DNA from: an uncultured Lachnospiraceae bacterium
GTDB taxonomy: Bacteria; Bacillota; Clostridia; Lachnospirales; Lachnospiraceae
Assembly: GCA_905235345.1 (NCBI GenBank)
Contig: CAJOLO010000109.1
Span: 1 to 5,368, forward strand
Direction of reading: 5' to 3'
DNA length: 5,368 nt
Made by a program: the position numbers and the translations under genes. Shown piece by piece: positions 1-5,175 of the stretch. Below the pieces are notes generated by a model. The model ran no database searches, was not told where the DNA came from, and saw only the letters and a program-made list of their open reading frames with translations. The stretch's first letter is position 1. Every line of letters begins with the position of its first letter.

Positions 1-390
1 CTTTGAGAACTGTGGTGCACGACGAGCTGCCTTCAAACCATACTTCTTTCTCTCCTTCATACGAGAGTCACGAGTAAGGTATCCTGCCTTCTTAAGTGAA
101 GGACGATTCTCAGCGTCTGCCTCTAACAATGCTCTTGAAATACCATGACGGATTGCTCCTGCCTGACCTGTATATCCACCACCGCGAACATTAACAAGTA
201 CATCGAACTTTCCAACTGTATTAGTTACAACAAATGGCTGATTAACGATGAGCTTCAAAGTATCAAGACCAAAGTAATCATCCATGTCTTTCTTATTAAT
301 AGTAACCTTACCTGTACCAGGTGTTAAGTATACTCTTGCAACACTGCTTTTTCTTCTACCTGTTCCATAATATCTTGCTGATTTAGCCAC
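1..390 (-). CDS. rpsI: 30S ribosomal protein S9 (C-terminal end cut by window edge)
   Basis: S9 is a small-subunit ribosomal protein whose basic C-terminal tail reaches the peptidyl-tRNA site. The frame encodes 130 residues and reads off the left edge. It opens with AKSARYYGTGRRKSSVARVYL, contains the hallmark NVRGGGYTGQAGAIRHGISRAL block (about residues 65-87), and ends in the RRAPQFSK tail. S9 proteins usually finish in SKR, so only about one residue plus the stop is missing. The start is GTG at 390-388. It is chosen because the protein then aligns to the usual S9 N-terminus and an AAGGAGG ribosome binding site lies 8 nt upstream (405-399). It follows rplM by 17 nt, so the two form the usual L13-S9 pair, transcribed from the promoter near 1200-1228. 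No terminator is visible inside the window. Identity is close to certain. Confidence 0.97.
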   Translation of the reverse strand, partial: MAKSARYYGTGRRKSSVARVYLTPGTGKVTINKKDMDDYFGLDTLKLIVNQPFVVTNTVGKFDVLVNVRGGGYTGQAGAIRHGISRALLEADAENRPSLKKAGYLTRDSRMKERKKYGLKAARRAPQFSK

Positions 391-407
391 TACTTTGTCC
401 TCCTTCA

Positions 408-842
408 TTAATACTTAATCTCTAACTCTTTAGGCTGCTGTGCCTGCTGCTTGTGCTCAGGTCCTGCGTACACATGCAACTTGGTTATCATCTGACGTCC
501 CAAAGGTCCCTTCGGCAGCATACCCTTAACAGCTCTGCGGAGAACTTCCTCAGGCTTCTTTTCCAACATTTCCTTAAGTGTTGTCTCTTTCATTCCGCCT
601 ACATAACCTGAATAATCATGATAAACCTTCTGATTAAGCTTCTTACCTGTAACCTTAATCTTATCAGCATTAATAACTACTACATAATCACCTGTATCAA
701 TATGTGGTGTAAATGTAGGCTTATTCTTACCTCTTAATACGCTTGCAATCTCAGATGCCAAACGTCCTAATGTATGTCCTGTAGCATCAACTACATACCA
801 CTCTCTCTCGATTGTCGATGGGCTTGCCATATAACTCTTCAT
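408..842 (-). CDS. rplM: 50S ribosomal protein L13
   Basis: L13 is an early-assembling large-subunit protein that binds 23S rRNA. The 144-residue product matches the usual bacterial length of 142-148. Visible family blocks are the N-terminal EREWYVVDATGHTLGRLAS, the RGKNKPTFTPHIDTGDYVVVINA segment, KVTGKKL, the SGYVGGMKETTLKEML stretch and the C-terminal signature GPLGRQMITKLHVYAGPEH. An upstream in-frame ATG at 866 would add MNILRRNT. I reject it because AAGGAGG sits 6 nt before the ATG at 842-840 (849-855) and because L13 in Clostridia normally begins MK.YMASP. The gene is followed after 17 nt by rpsI. A long structured leader (843 to about 1192) and a consensus promoter precede it, suggesting strong growth-linked transcription with possible translational feedback. 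Confidence 0.97.
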   Translation of the reverse strand: MKSYMASPSTIEREWYVVDATGHTLGRLASEIASVLRGKNKPTFTPHIDTGDYVVVINADKIKVTGKKLNQKVYHDYSGYVGGMKETTLKEMLEKKPEEVLRRAVKGMLPKGPLGRQMITKLHVYAGPEHKQQAQQPKELEIKY

Positions 843-1192
843 GGTGTTCCTCCTTAAAATATTCAAATATCTCTGTCATTCACACATATTGTGTGTTCCT
901 ACAGCTAAGACACGTGCTGACATACTGTCTTAATCAATGCATATTCTAATACTGAACTTCTTTAATGATTGATATCCTCTGCCGAAATGTCCGAAACAGC
1001 AAAGTCCAATCAAATATGTGCCTAAATACTGTATTCCTGACAATATCTATTACCATCCTCATCCCGTCTCACCATATTATCGTCTCCGATATCCATATAT
1101 ATGATGTTGGAAAGCGACAGAACATCAGATGATTCAAAACTACCATAACACCGGGGCTATTGGTATCAGGGCAGTCTTTTCCTATCGTCACA
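843..1192 (-). ncRNA. Long structured 5' untranslated leader of rplM-rpsI
   Basis: About 350 nt separate the predicted transcription start (near 1192) from the L13 start codon, and no convincing gene fills it. By eye, in transcript order, there are local stem-loops at 1165-1141 (TACCA/TGGTA plus TAGC/GTTA, one bulged A), 1127-1102 (TGATGTT/AACATCA, 12-nt loop), 1091-1078 (TATCG-GAGA-CGATA, a GNRA tetraloop), 1011-967 (CTTTGCTG/CGGCAGAG closed by GATTG/CAATC), 932-906 (TAAGACA/TGTCTTA) and 895-881 (CACACA-ATA-TGTGTG). The last two lie just before the rplM ribosome binding site. Firmicutes are known to carry an L13 leader motif directly upstream of rplM; I infer the 940-850 part is that element. 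The distal part from about 1192 to 960 is larger than such a leader needs and remains unexplained. No helix is followed by a U-tract, so a classical attenuator is not apparent. Confidence 0.6.
878..933 (-). promoter_or_regulatory. Candidate L13 autoregulatory leader with alternative pairings
   Basis: In the transcript, TAAGACA (932-926) can pair with TGTCTTA (912-906) in a 7-bp helix. The same bases can instead form two smaller hairpins, GACA-GTA-TGTC (929-919) and CAGC/GCTG (919-916 with 905-902). These conformations are mutually exclusive because they share GACA and the bases between the CAGC arms. A second stem, CACACA-ATA-TGTGTG (895-881), lies between this and the ribosome binding site at 855-849. 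The location, size and switch-like arrangement fit the known ribosomal-protein leader class upstream of rplM in Firmicutes. The assignment rests on position and hand-drawn pairing, not on a covariance model match. Confidence 0.5.
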
Positions 1193-1199
1193 AGTAAGT

Positions 1200-1228
1200 A
1201 TTATATTATAAATGAACCCTCATGTCAA
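1200..1228 (-). promoter_or_regulatory. Perfect-consensus vegetative promoter for rplM-rpsI
   Basis: Reading the minus strand, a -35 box TTGACA (1228-1223) is followed after exactly 17 nt by a -10 box TATAAT (1205-1200). Both hexamers and the spacing are ideal for the housekeeping sigma factor. An A-rich tract with AAAAAATATT lies just upstream (about 1240-1231), resembling an UP element. Transcription should start near 1193-1191, leaving a leader of about 350 nt. The promoter lies immediately beyond the small ORF at 1266-1373, so rplM-rpsI can be expressed independently of the ecf-truA-ptsI genes. Confidence 0.88.
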
Positions 1229-1265
1229 CGAATATTTTTTGTATCACCGCCAAGATTACTCATTT

Positions 1266-1373
1266 TCATCTTTGTCCCTTTCTTCTTTGTGTTTTATCTT
1301 TAAATAAATCAAAATATAAAACGTTATATATACTATATATAATAATCAATAAGTACACTAATCTTCCTGACAT
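1266..1373 (-). CDS. Probable small single-span membrane protein, function unknown
   Basis: This 35-codon ORF begins with ATG at 1373-1371 and ends with TGA at 1268-1266. A GAGGAG ribosome binding site (1384-1379) sits 5 nt before the start, and the ORF begins 30 nt after the ptsI stop, as expected for a co-transcribed gene. The product has a very hydrophobic segment at about residues 5-21 (LVYLLIIIYSIYNVLYF), followed by a short polar, strongly basic tail (residues 24-35, with K25, K27, R30, R31, K32 and R35). This is the layout of a single transmembrane helix with a cytoplasmic C-terminus. I do not recognise a family. The strong ribosome binding site, operon-like position and protein-like organisation favour a real gene. 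Against it, the surrounding DNA is AT-rich, which readily yields hydrophobic frames by chance. No function is assigned. Confidence 0.5.
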   Translation of the reverse strand: MSGRLVYLLIIIYSIYNVLYFDLFKDKTQRRKGQR

Positions 1374-1403
1374 AATTACTCCTCGCTACCTGAATAATCC
1401 GTA

Positions 1404-3026
1404 CTAACCAAGATCAAGCCCCCTGATAACCTTTCTTACAGGCAATACCGACTTAGGATTAACAGATAACTCGTCAACTCCCATACGCAGAAATGTTTCC
1501 GTAAGGGAGAGGTCCGAACCTAACTCTCCACATATTCCAACCCAAGTATTATGACGGTGTCCCGCTTCTATTGTCATACCGATTGCCTTAAGTACTGCCG
1601 GATGATGTGTGTCAAGAAATGGTTCAAGATTTGCATTCTGACGATCCAGGGCAAGTGTATATTGTGTAAGGTCATTGGTTCCAATAGAGAAGAAATCACA
1701 GTGCTTTGCCAATTCTTCTGCACAGAGCACCGCAGCAGGGGTCTCGATCATGATTCCGACCTGATATTCTCCAATCTTAACACCCTCCCTGATAAACTCC
1801 TCTTTACATTCATCCAAAATCTGCCTTGCTTCCTCTAATTCCTTAAGGCTTATTATCATAGGAAACATGATTCCCAGATTTCCATAAGCCGAAGCCCTGA
1901 GAATAGCTCTTAACTGGGTCTTGAAAAAATCTCTTCTTGTAAGACAGATTCTTATACCGCGATATCCCAGTGCAGGATTCTCTTCCGGCTCAAGATTCAT
2001 ATATTTAGCAATCTTATCGGCACCTATATCACAGGTTCTTATTATCACCTGTTTGGGTGCCAGCGACTCAACTACATACTTATATGCCTTGAACTGTTCC
2101 TCCTCTGTAGGATAAGCCTCGCTCTCAAGATATATAAACTCCGTTCGAAACAGCCCTATACCATCTGCATCGTTGTCCTTTACCGATTCAATGTCCGACA
2201 CCCCTCCTATGTTGGCACATATCCTTATGGTTCTTCCGTCAGCAGTGGCACTATCCCTGCCTTTAAGTTCTTTAAGAAGATTATACTTCTCCACGTCCTC
2301 CTGCATTTTCTTTGAATAGCTCTCTATCATATCGTCCGTCGGCTCCACATATACACAGGAATTATATCCGTCGATAATTGCAATCCTGCCATCCCAGCTT
2401 TCATCAATCTCCTTACATTGTATAATTGCCGGAATATTCATGCTTCTCGCAAGAATTGCAGTGTGGCTGTCAGGGCTCCCGCCTCCGGTTATAATACCCA
2501 GAAGCAATGTTTTATCCAATTTTACCGTCTCTGACGGCGTAAGCTCATCTGCTACAAGTATCGTCGGTTCGGTTTCTTTAAACGATGACTGATCAATACC
2601 GAACAATACATCAAGCACTGCCCTCTTAATATCATGTATGTCTTCACTTCTGGCCTGCATATACGGATCGTCCATAAGGCTAAACACTTCTGCCTGAGCA
2701 TTAAATGCTTCATTAACCGCATACTCTGCTGATTTCTTCTGTTCTGTGATTATCTCTATCACTGCATCTCGCAGAACATAATCCTCCAGCATCATGGCAT
2801 GTACCTTGAATATCTCTGCACTCTCATCTCCCGCTGCCGCCAATGTCACATCATACAATGCCATCTGCACATGAATTGCCTTGTCAAGAGCAGTCATGAA
2901 CCTGTCTGTTTCCGAAGCTGCATCCTCAATTTCATTATCATTTATCTCATAGACAGGTGCTTTATATAACTTTATCCTGCCAAGTGCAACCCCCTCTGAT
3001 ACGCTTTTTCCTTTTGCTACATACAT
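1404..3026 (-). CDS. ptsI: PTS enzyme I (phosphoenolpyruvate-protein phosphotransferase)
   Basis: Enzyme I takes phosphate from PEP onto a histidine and passes it to HPr, the first step of PTS sugar uptake; it is cytoplasmic. The 540-residue product shows the N-terminal HPr-binding region (about 1-140), then the swivelling domain with the phospho-histidine site GGGSPDSHTAILARS (His188), then the PEP-binding barrel. Barrel motifs are GLFRTEFIYL (Arg294), RTCDIGADK (330-338), GIMIETPAAV (Glu428), FSIGTNDLTQY (446-456) and the active-site cysteine in GICGELGSD (Cys499). The phosphosite has GSPDSH rather than the GGRTSH of E. coli, resembling the GS.NSH variant of many clostridial enzymes. The protein stops soon after SVLPVRKVIRGL, roughly 30 residues earlier than the 570-575 of E. 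coli and Bacillus. All catalytic residues are present. The ATG at 3026 is preceded by GAGGGGG with a long 11-nt spacer. No ptsH is adjacent. Confidence 0.96.
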   Translation of the reverse strand: MYVAKGKSVSEGVALGRIKLYKAPVYEINDNEIEDAASETDRFMTALDKAIHVQMALYDVTLAAAGDESAEIFKVHAMMLEDYVLRDAVIEIITEQKKSAEYAVNEAFNAQAEVFSLMDDPYMQARSEDIHDIKRAVLDVLFGIDQSSFKETEPTILVADELTPSETVKLDKTLLLGIITGGGSPDSHTAILARSMNIPAIIQCKEIDESWDGRIAIIDGYNSCVYVEPTDDMIESYSKKMQEDVEKYNLLKELKGRDSATADGRTIRICANIGGVSDIESVKDNDADGIGLFRTEFIYLESEAYPTEEEQFKAYKYVVESLAPKQVIIRTCDIGADKIAKYMNLEPEENPALGYRGIRICLTRRDFFKTQLRAILRASAYGNLGIMFPMIISLKELEEARQILDECKEEFIREGVKIGEYQVGIMIETPAAVLCAEELAKHCDFFSIGTNDLTQYTLALDRQNANLEPFLDTHHPAVLKAIGMTIEAGHRHNTWVGICGELGSDLSLTETFLRMGVDELSVNPKSVLPVRKVIRGLDLG

Positions 3027-3035
3027 CTATCTGCC

Positions 3036-3277
3036 TGCCCCCTCTGTCTGCCATTTAAGCCTTCTCATTTTTCTCATGAATCTTTTTACACTCACTACCC
3101 ATATGCCCATATTTATCCCCATCACTCATATATCCTTCAATCGCCGATACTTGATTTATATTGTCACTTAGAATAACTCCCGCTCTTTCAGGCATTACCT
3201 TTAAAGCTTTCTTACACGTAGTTATGATCAATTCTACTGCATTGGCAAACTACGCTCTGCTTAGAGGCGGGGGGGCA
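3036..3277. repeat. Short imperfect inverted repeats bracketing the truA-ptsI spacer
   Basis: On the minus strand the spacer begins with TGCCCCCCC GCCTC (3277-3264) and ends with GAGGGGGCA (3044-3036). TGCCCCC and GGGGGCA are perfectly complementary over 7 bp, and CTC/GAG can add 3 more after a 4-nt bulge. Between them lies the 64-codon coding-like frame. The arrangement recalls a miniature mobile or repeat unit about 240 bp long, but I see no clear target-site duplication. The right-hand arm includes the ptsI ribosome binding site, so in RNA the arms could also mask that site. Confidence 0.3.
3055..3249 (-). pseudogene. Coding-like 64-codon frame without a convincing start (gene remnant or small gene)
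   Basis: Between truA and ptsI the minus strand stays open for 64 codons between a TAG (3252-3250) and a TAA (3057-3055). The translation looks protein-like, with a hydrophobic-amphipathic first half (NAVELIITTCKKALKVMPER) and a charged, polar end (SECKKIHEKNEKA). Codons are rich in purine-first triplets, as in real genes. No good start exists. TTG at 3231 has no ribosome binding site, and ATG at 3195, which would give 46 residues, has only AAAGG two bases away. The frame continues truA's own phase, after truA's TAA and the TAG. I do not recognise the sequence. It could be a decayed gene end, part of a small repeated element given the flanking inverted repeats, or a real short gene with an unusual start. 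Confidence 0.35.
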
Positions 3278-3285
3278 TCTTCGCC

Positions 3286-4023
3286 TTAGATATATTGAAT
3301 ATCCACCAGTGTTAAGCCGCAGGCTGCCGCCTTATGCCCCGCCTTCGTCCTGTCCTTCGCCTCAAGTATATTCTTAATCTCCGAAGGCTCTATCATACCC
3401 ATGCCCACCTTCATAAGAGAACCCACAATTATTCTCACCATATTATATAGAAAACCATTCCCGTTAATAATGATTCTTACCATATTTCCTTCGCGAACCA
3501 CTTTGATGAAGTATATTGTCCTTACGGTATTTTCCACATCATCCTTCGGCGTGCAGAAGCTCTTGAAATCATGCTCTCCCACAAGATAGTCAGCTCCCTG
3601 CTGCATTTTCTCCTCATCAAGATGATAATATACAAAATGTGAATAAAGCCTCACCGTGGGATCAGGAAACTGTGCATTATATATCTTGTATTCATAAGTC
3701 TTTCTTGTGTCGCAATATCTCGGATGAAAAGAACTCTCCACCTCTTCAGACTTCTGAATTCTTATATCATCCGGAAGAAGATTGTTAATTGCATAAGAAA
3801 TCTTTTCCGGCGGCATTGTAACATCCGCATCAAAAACCGCCACATTCCCCAAAGCATGAACTCCCGAGTCAGTACGGCTGGCTCCTATTACAGTAATATC
3901 CTGTCCAAAAAACTTACTTAGTGTCTTGTTAAGCACCTCTTCCACAGTTATTCCGTTTTTCTGAATCTGCCATCCACAGTAATTCGTACCATCATAGGCA
4001 ACCGTAATCTTTATTCGTTTCAT
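3286..4023 (-). CDS. truA: tRNA pseudouridine(38-40) synthase TruA
   Basis: TruA converts uridines 38-40 in the anticodon arm of many tRNAs to pseudouridine. The 245-residue product has the normal length. Family landmarks are the start MKRIKITVAYDGTNYCGWQ, the catalytic loop GASRTDSGVHALGNV with the nucleophile Asp52, the FHPRYCDTRKTYEYKIYN block (about 98-115), HDFKSFC (about 151-157), the NGNGFLYNMVRIIVGSL motif (about 187-203), and the C-terminal AAACGLTLVDIQY. The ATG at 4023 has a GGGAGA ribosome binding site 5 nt upstream (4034-4029). Position downstream of ecfT is the usual one in Firmicutes. Normally rplM-rpsI would follow directly, but here ptsI and a small ORF intervene. A 154-nt spacer separates it from ecfT. 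Confidence 0.97.
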   Translation of the reverse strand: MKRIKITVAYDGTNYCGWQIQKNGITVEEVLNKTLSKFFGQDITVIGASRTDSGVHALGNVAVFDADVTMPPEKISYAINNLLPDDIRIQKSEEVESSFHPRYCDTRKTYEYKIYNAQFPDPTVRLYSHFVYYHLDEEKMQQGADYLVGEHDFKSFCTPKDDVENTVRTIYFIKVVREGNMVRIIINGNGFLYNMVRIIVGSLMKVGMGMIEPSEIKNILEAKDRTKAGHKAAACGLTLVDIQYI

Positions 4024-4033
4024 GTATCTCTCC

Positions 4034-4177
4034 CTATCTAATCTGTATTAAAGAATGCTTCACACATTCCCGTTGCGGAATACACGTCTGCCTCGCTGAC
4101 ATCTTCATCTGCACATTCCCGCAATCCACCGTAGGCATAATATCAGGTGGAATACCTAACCTCCACCTATGCTTCAA
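4034..4177 (-). other. ecfT-truA spacer: hairpin, short repeats, open but weak 47-codon frame
   Basis: This gap is long for an operon in which these genes are usually nearly contiguous. In the transcript it begins with a hairpin of arms AGGTGGA/TCCACCT (4168-4145, 10-nt loop) without a following U-tract. CGGGAATGTG-type words occur at 4121-4112 and 4072-4063, and an ATTCC/GGAAT hairpin surrounds the second. A frame stays open from directly after the ecfT stop to TAG at 4036-4034 (47 codons from a TTG; an ATG at 4138 would give 34). Neither start has a ribosome binding site, and the composition is not persuasive, so I do not call a gene. No promoter is evident. Confidence 0.4.
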
Positions 4178-5005
4178 TTAGAGAAAGGGGATTTCTCCAA
4201 CCGGGTTAAACATCTTCTTAATTGCAAACAAAGCAATAAGATAAACTACCACAATAATATAAGCAATATAATCGCTTCTCTTATATTCAAGTGGTTTCAT
4301 CTTAGTCCTTCCCTCACCGCCATGATAACATCTTGCATCCATGGCAAGTGCCAATTCATTACTTCGCCTTATTGCTGAGACAAAAAGCGGAACAATAATC
4401 GGCATCAGCTTTCTAAGTCTCTCGAACACATTTCCCTCTTTGAAATCAACACCTCGTGCCATCTGTGCTTTCATTATCCTGTCAAGTTCCTCGGTAAGAA
4501 CCGGTATAAATCTCAATGCAATCGACATTATCATAGCAAGCTCATGTACCGGTACATGGAGTCTGTTCATCCATGATAACAACTTTTCCAACCCATCTGT
4601 CAATGCGTTGGGGGTAGTTGTATATGTCATCATCGAAGAACCGACAATCATGAATATAAGTCTTAAAAACAGATATCCTGAAGAATATATTCCTGCCTTT
4701 GTTATTCTTATAAATTTCCATTCAACAACGGCTTCTGCTCCTTGTACAGTAAACATCTGCAATATTACCGTAAATAAGATAAACCATATCAACGCTTTTG
4801 TTCCCTTCAGAATGTATCTTAACGGAACATTGGATAATTTTATGTAAACTGTAATCATGATAAATGCCAGTCCGTACATCGGAAGACTTCTCAGAAAAAA
4901 CAGACTAATAACATATACAAATGTAATAACAATCTTAACTCGTGGATCTAATCTGTGAATCTGTGAGTCTGTGCTATAATATTGTCCTATTGTCATTTCC
5001 CGCAT
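4178..5005 (-). CDS. ecfT: ECF transporter transmembrane coupling protein EcfT
   Basis: EcfT is the membrane scaffold of group II energy-coupling factor transporters. It links two cytoplasmic EcfA ATPases to interchangeable substrate-binding S components for vitamins and related micronutrients. The 275-residue protein opens with the family motif TIGQYYSTDSQIHRLDPRVK. Hydrophobic segments lie at about 24-41, 44-58, 68-86, 108-126 and 246-264. The two coupling-helix signatures that dock into the ATPases are visible as QMARGVDF (183-185 Ala-Arg-Gly) and AMDARCYHGGEGRT (224-226 Ala-Arg-Cys; the glycine-to-cysteine form is common in clostridial EcfT). ATG at 5005 is supported by AGGTGGTGA 6 nt upstream (5020-5012); the second ATG three codons later is less well placed. 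It lies downstream of the ecfA end and upstream of truA, the standard order. A structured 170-nt spacer precedes it. Confidence 0.96.
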   Translation of the reverse strand: MREMTIGQYYSTDSQIHRLDPRVKIVITFVYVISLFFLRSLPMYGLAFIMITVYIKLSNVPLRYILKGTKALIWFILFTVILQMFTVQGAEAVVEWKFIRITKAGIYSSGYLFLRLIFMIVGSSMMTYTTTPNALTDGLEKLLSWMNRLHVPVHELAMIMSIALRFIPVLTEELDRIMKAQMARGVDFKEGNVFERLRKLMPIIVPLFVSAIRRSNELALAMDARCYHGGEGRTKMKPLEYKRSDYIAYIIVVVYLIALFAIKKMFNPVGEIPFL

Positions 5006-5046
5006 AGTATATCACCACCTGAAATTTACCTATTATTTATTACACA

Positions 5047-5113
5047 GTATCTATGCTTCATAGATACACGACAGACACGGTGCTCGCACACATTCCGGTA
5101 TGCCTGTCGTATC
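5047..5113 (-). promoter_or_regulatory. Structured RNA element in the ecfA-ecfT spacer
   Basis: Two adjacent stem-loops overlap here in the transcript. The first (5113-5063) pairs GATAC-GACAG with CTGTC-GTATC around a 2-nt bulge and encloses a GCATAC/GTGTGC hairpin with a CGGAAT loop. The second is a perfect 9-bp stem, GTATCTATG/CATAGATAC, with a 3-nt AAG loop (5067-5047). GTATC at 5067-5063 belongs to both, so they compete for it. The second stem ends 27 nt before the ecfT ribosome binding site. There is no U-tract, so it is not a typical terminator. It may be an RNA-stability or translation-control element; function is inference. Confidence 0.4.
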
Positions 5114-5175
5114 ATAAAATATACATTTTTGTACGTATCTCGCAATGTATGTGAGATGCTACCTGAACAGTTACC

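Noticed and set aside
843..866. N-terminal extension of rplM adding eight residues
   Set aside because: The ribosome binding site AAGGAGG lies inside this stretch and points to the ATG at 842, which also matches the usual L13 N-terminus.
1211..1228. Alternative promoter reading with TTGACA and the nearer TATAAT
   Set aside because: The nearer TATAAT is only 12 nt from the -35 box. The next TATAAT at exactly 17 nt is the proper partner.
1225..1269. 14-codon ORF overlapping the stop of the small membrane ORF by ATGA
   Set aside because: It is very short, has at best an AAAGGG-like ribosome binding site and runs into the promoter. The overlap is likely chance, though a frameshifted extension of the small protein cannot be excluded.
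1331..1345. AT-rich palindromic stretch ATATA/TATAT inside the small ORF
   Set aside because: Low-complexity A/T sequence; such symmetry is expected by chance and no terminator or operator pattern is visible.
1222..1407. 61-codon plus-strand frame in the ptsI-rplM gap
   Set aside because: It is antisense to the small ORF and overlaps the -35 region of the rplM promoter. Its composition reflects AT-rich DNA, and no ribosome binding site is visible.
1551..1838. 95-codon plus-strand frame, and smaller plus-strand frames at 145-327, 1921-2115, 3401-3589, 3724-3921 and 4169-4378
   Set aside because: Each is a shadow of, or mostly overlaps, a confidently identified minus-strand gene and lacks family features.
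4145..4168. Hairpin after ecfT considered as a rho-independent terminator
   Set aside because: The 7-bp stem has no downstream U-tract and lies inside what appears to be one operon.
4341..4847. 168-codon open frame on the plus strand
   Set aside because: It lies wholly antisense inside ecfT, whose motifs and membrane segments are unmistakable, and its translation has no recognisable protein pattern.
5026..5115. 29-codon ORF in the ecfA-ecfT spacer
   Set aside because: There is no ribosome binding site before its ATG, and the region is better explained by RNA secondary structure.
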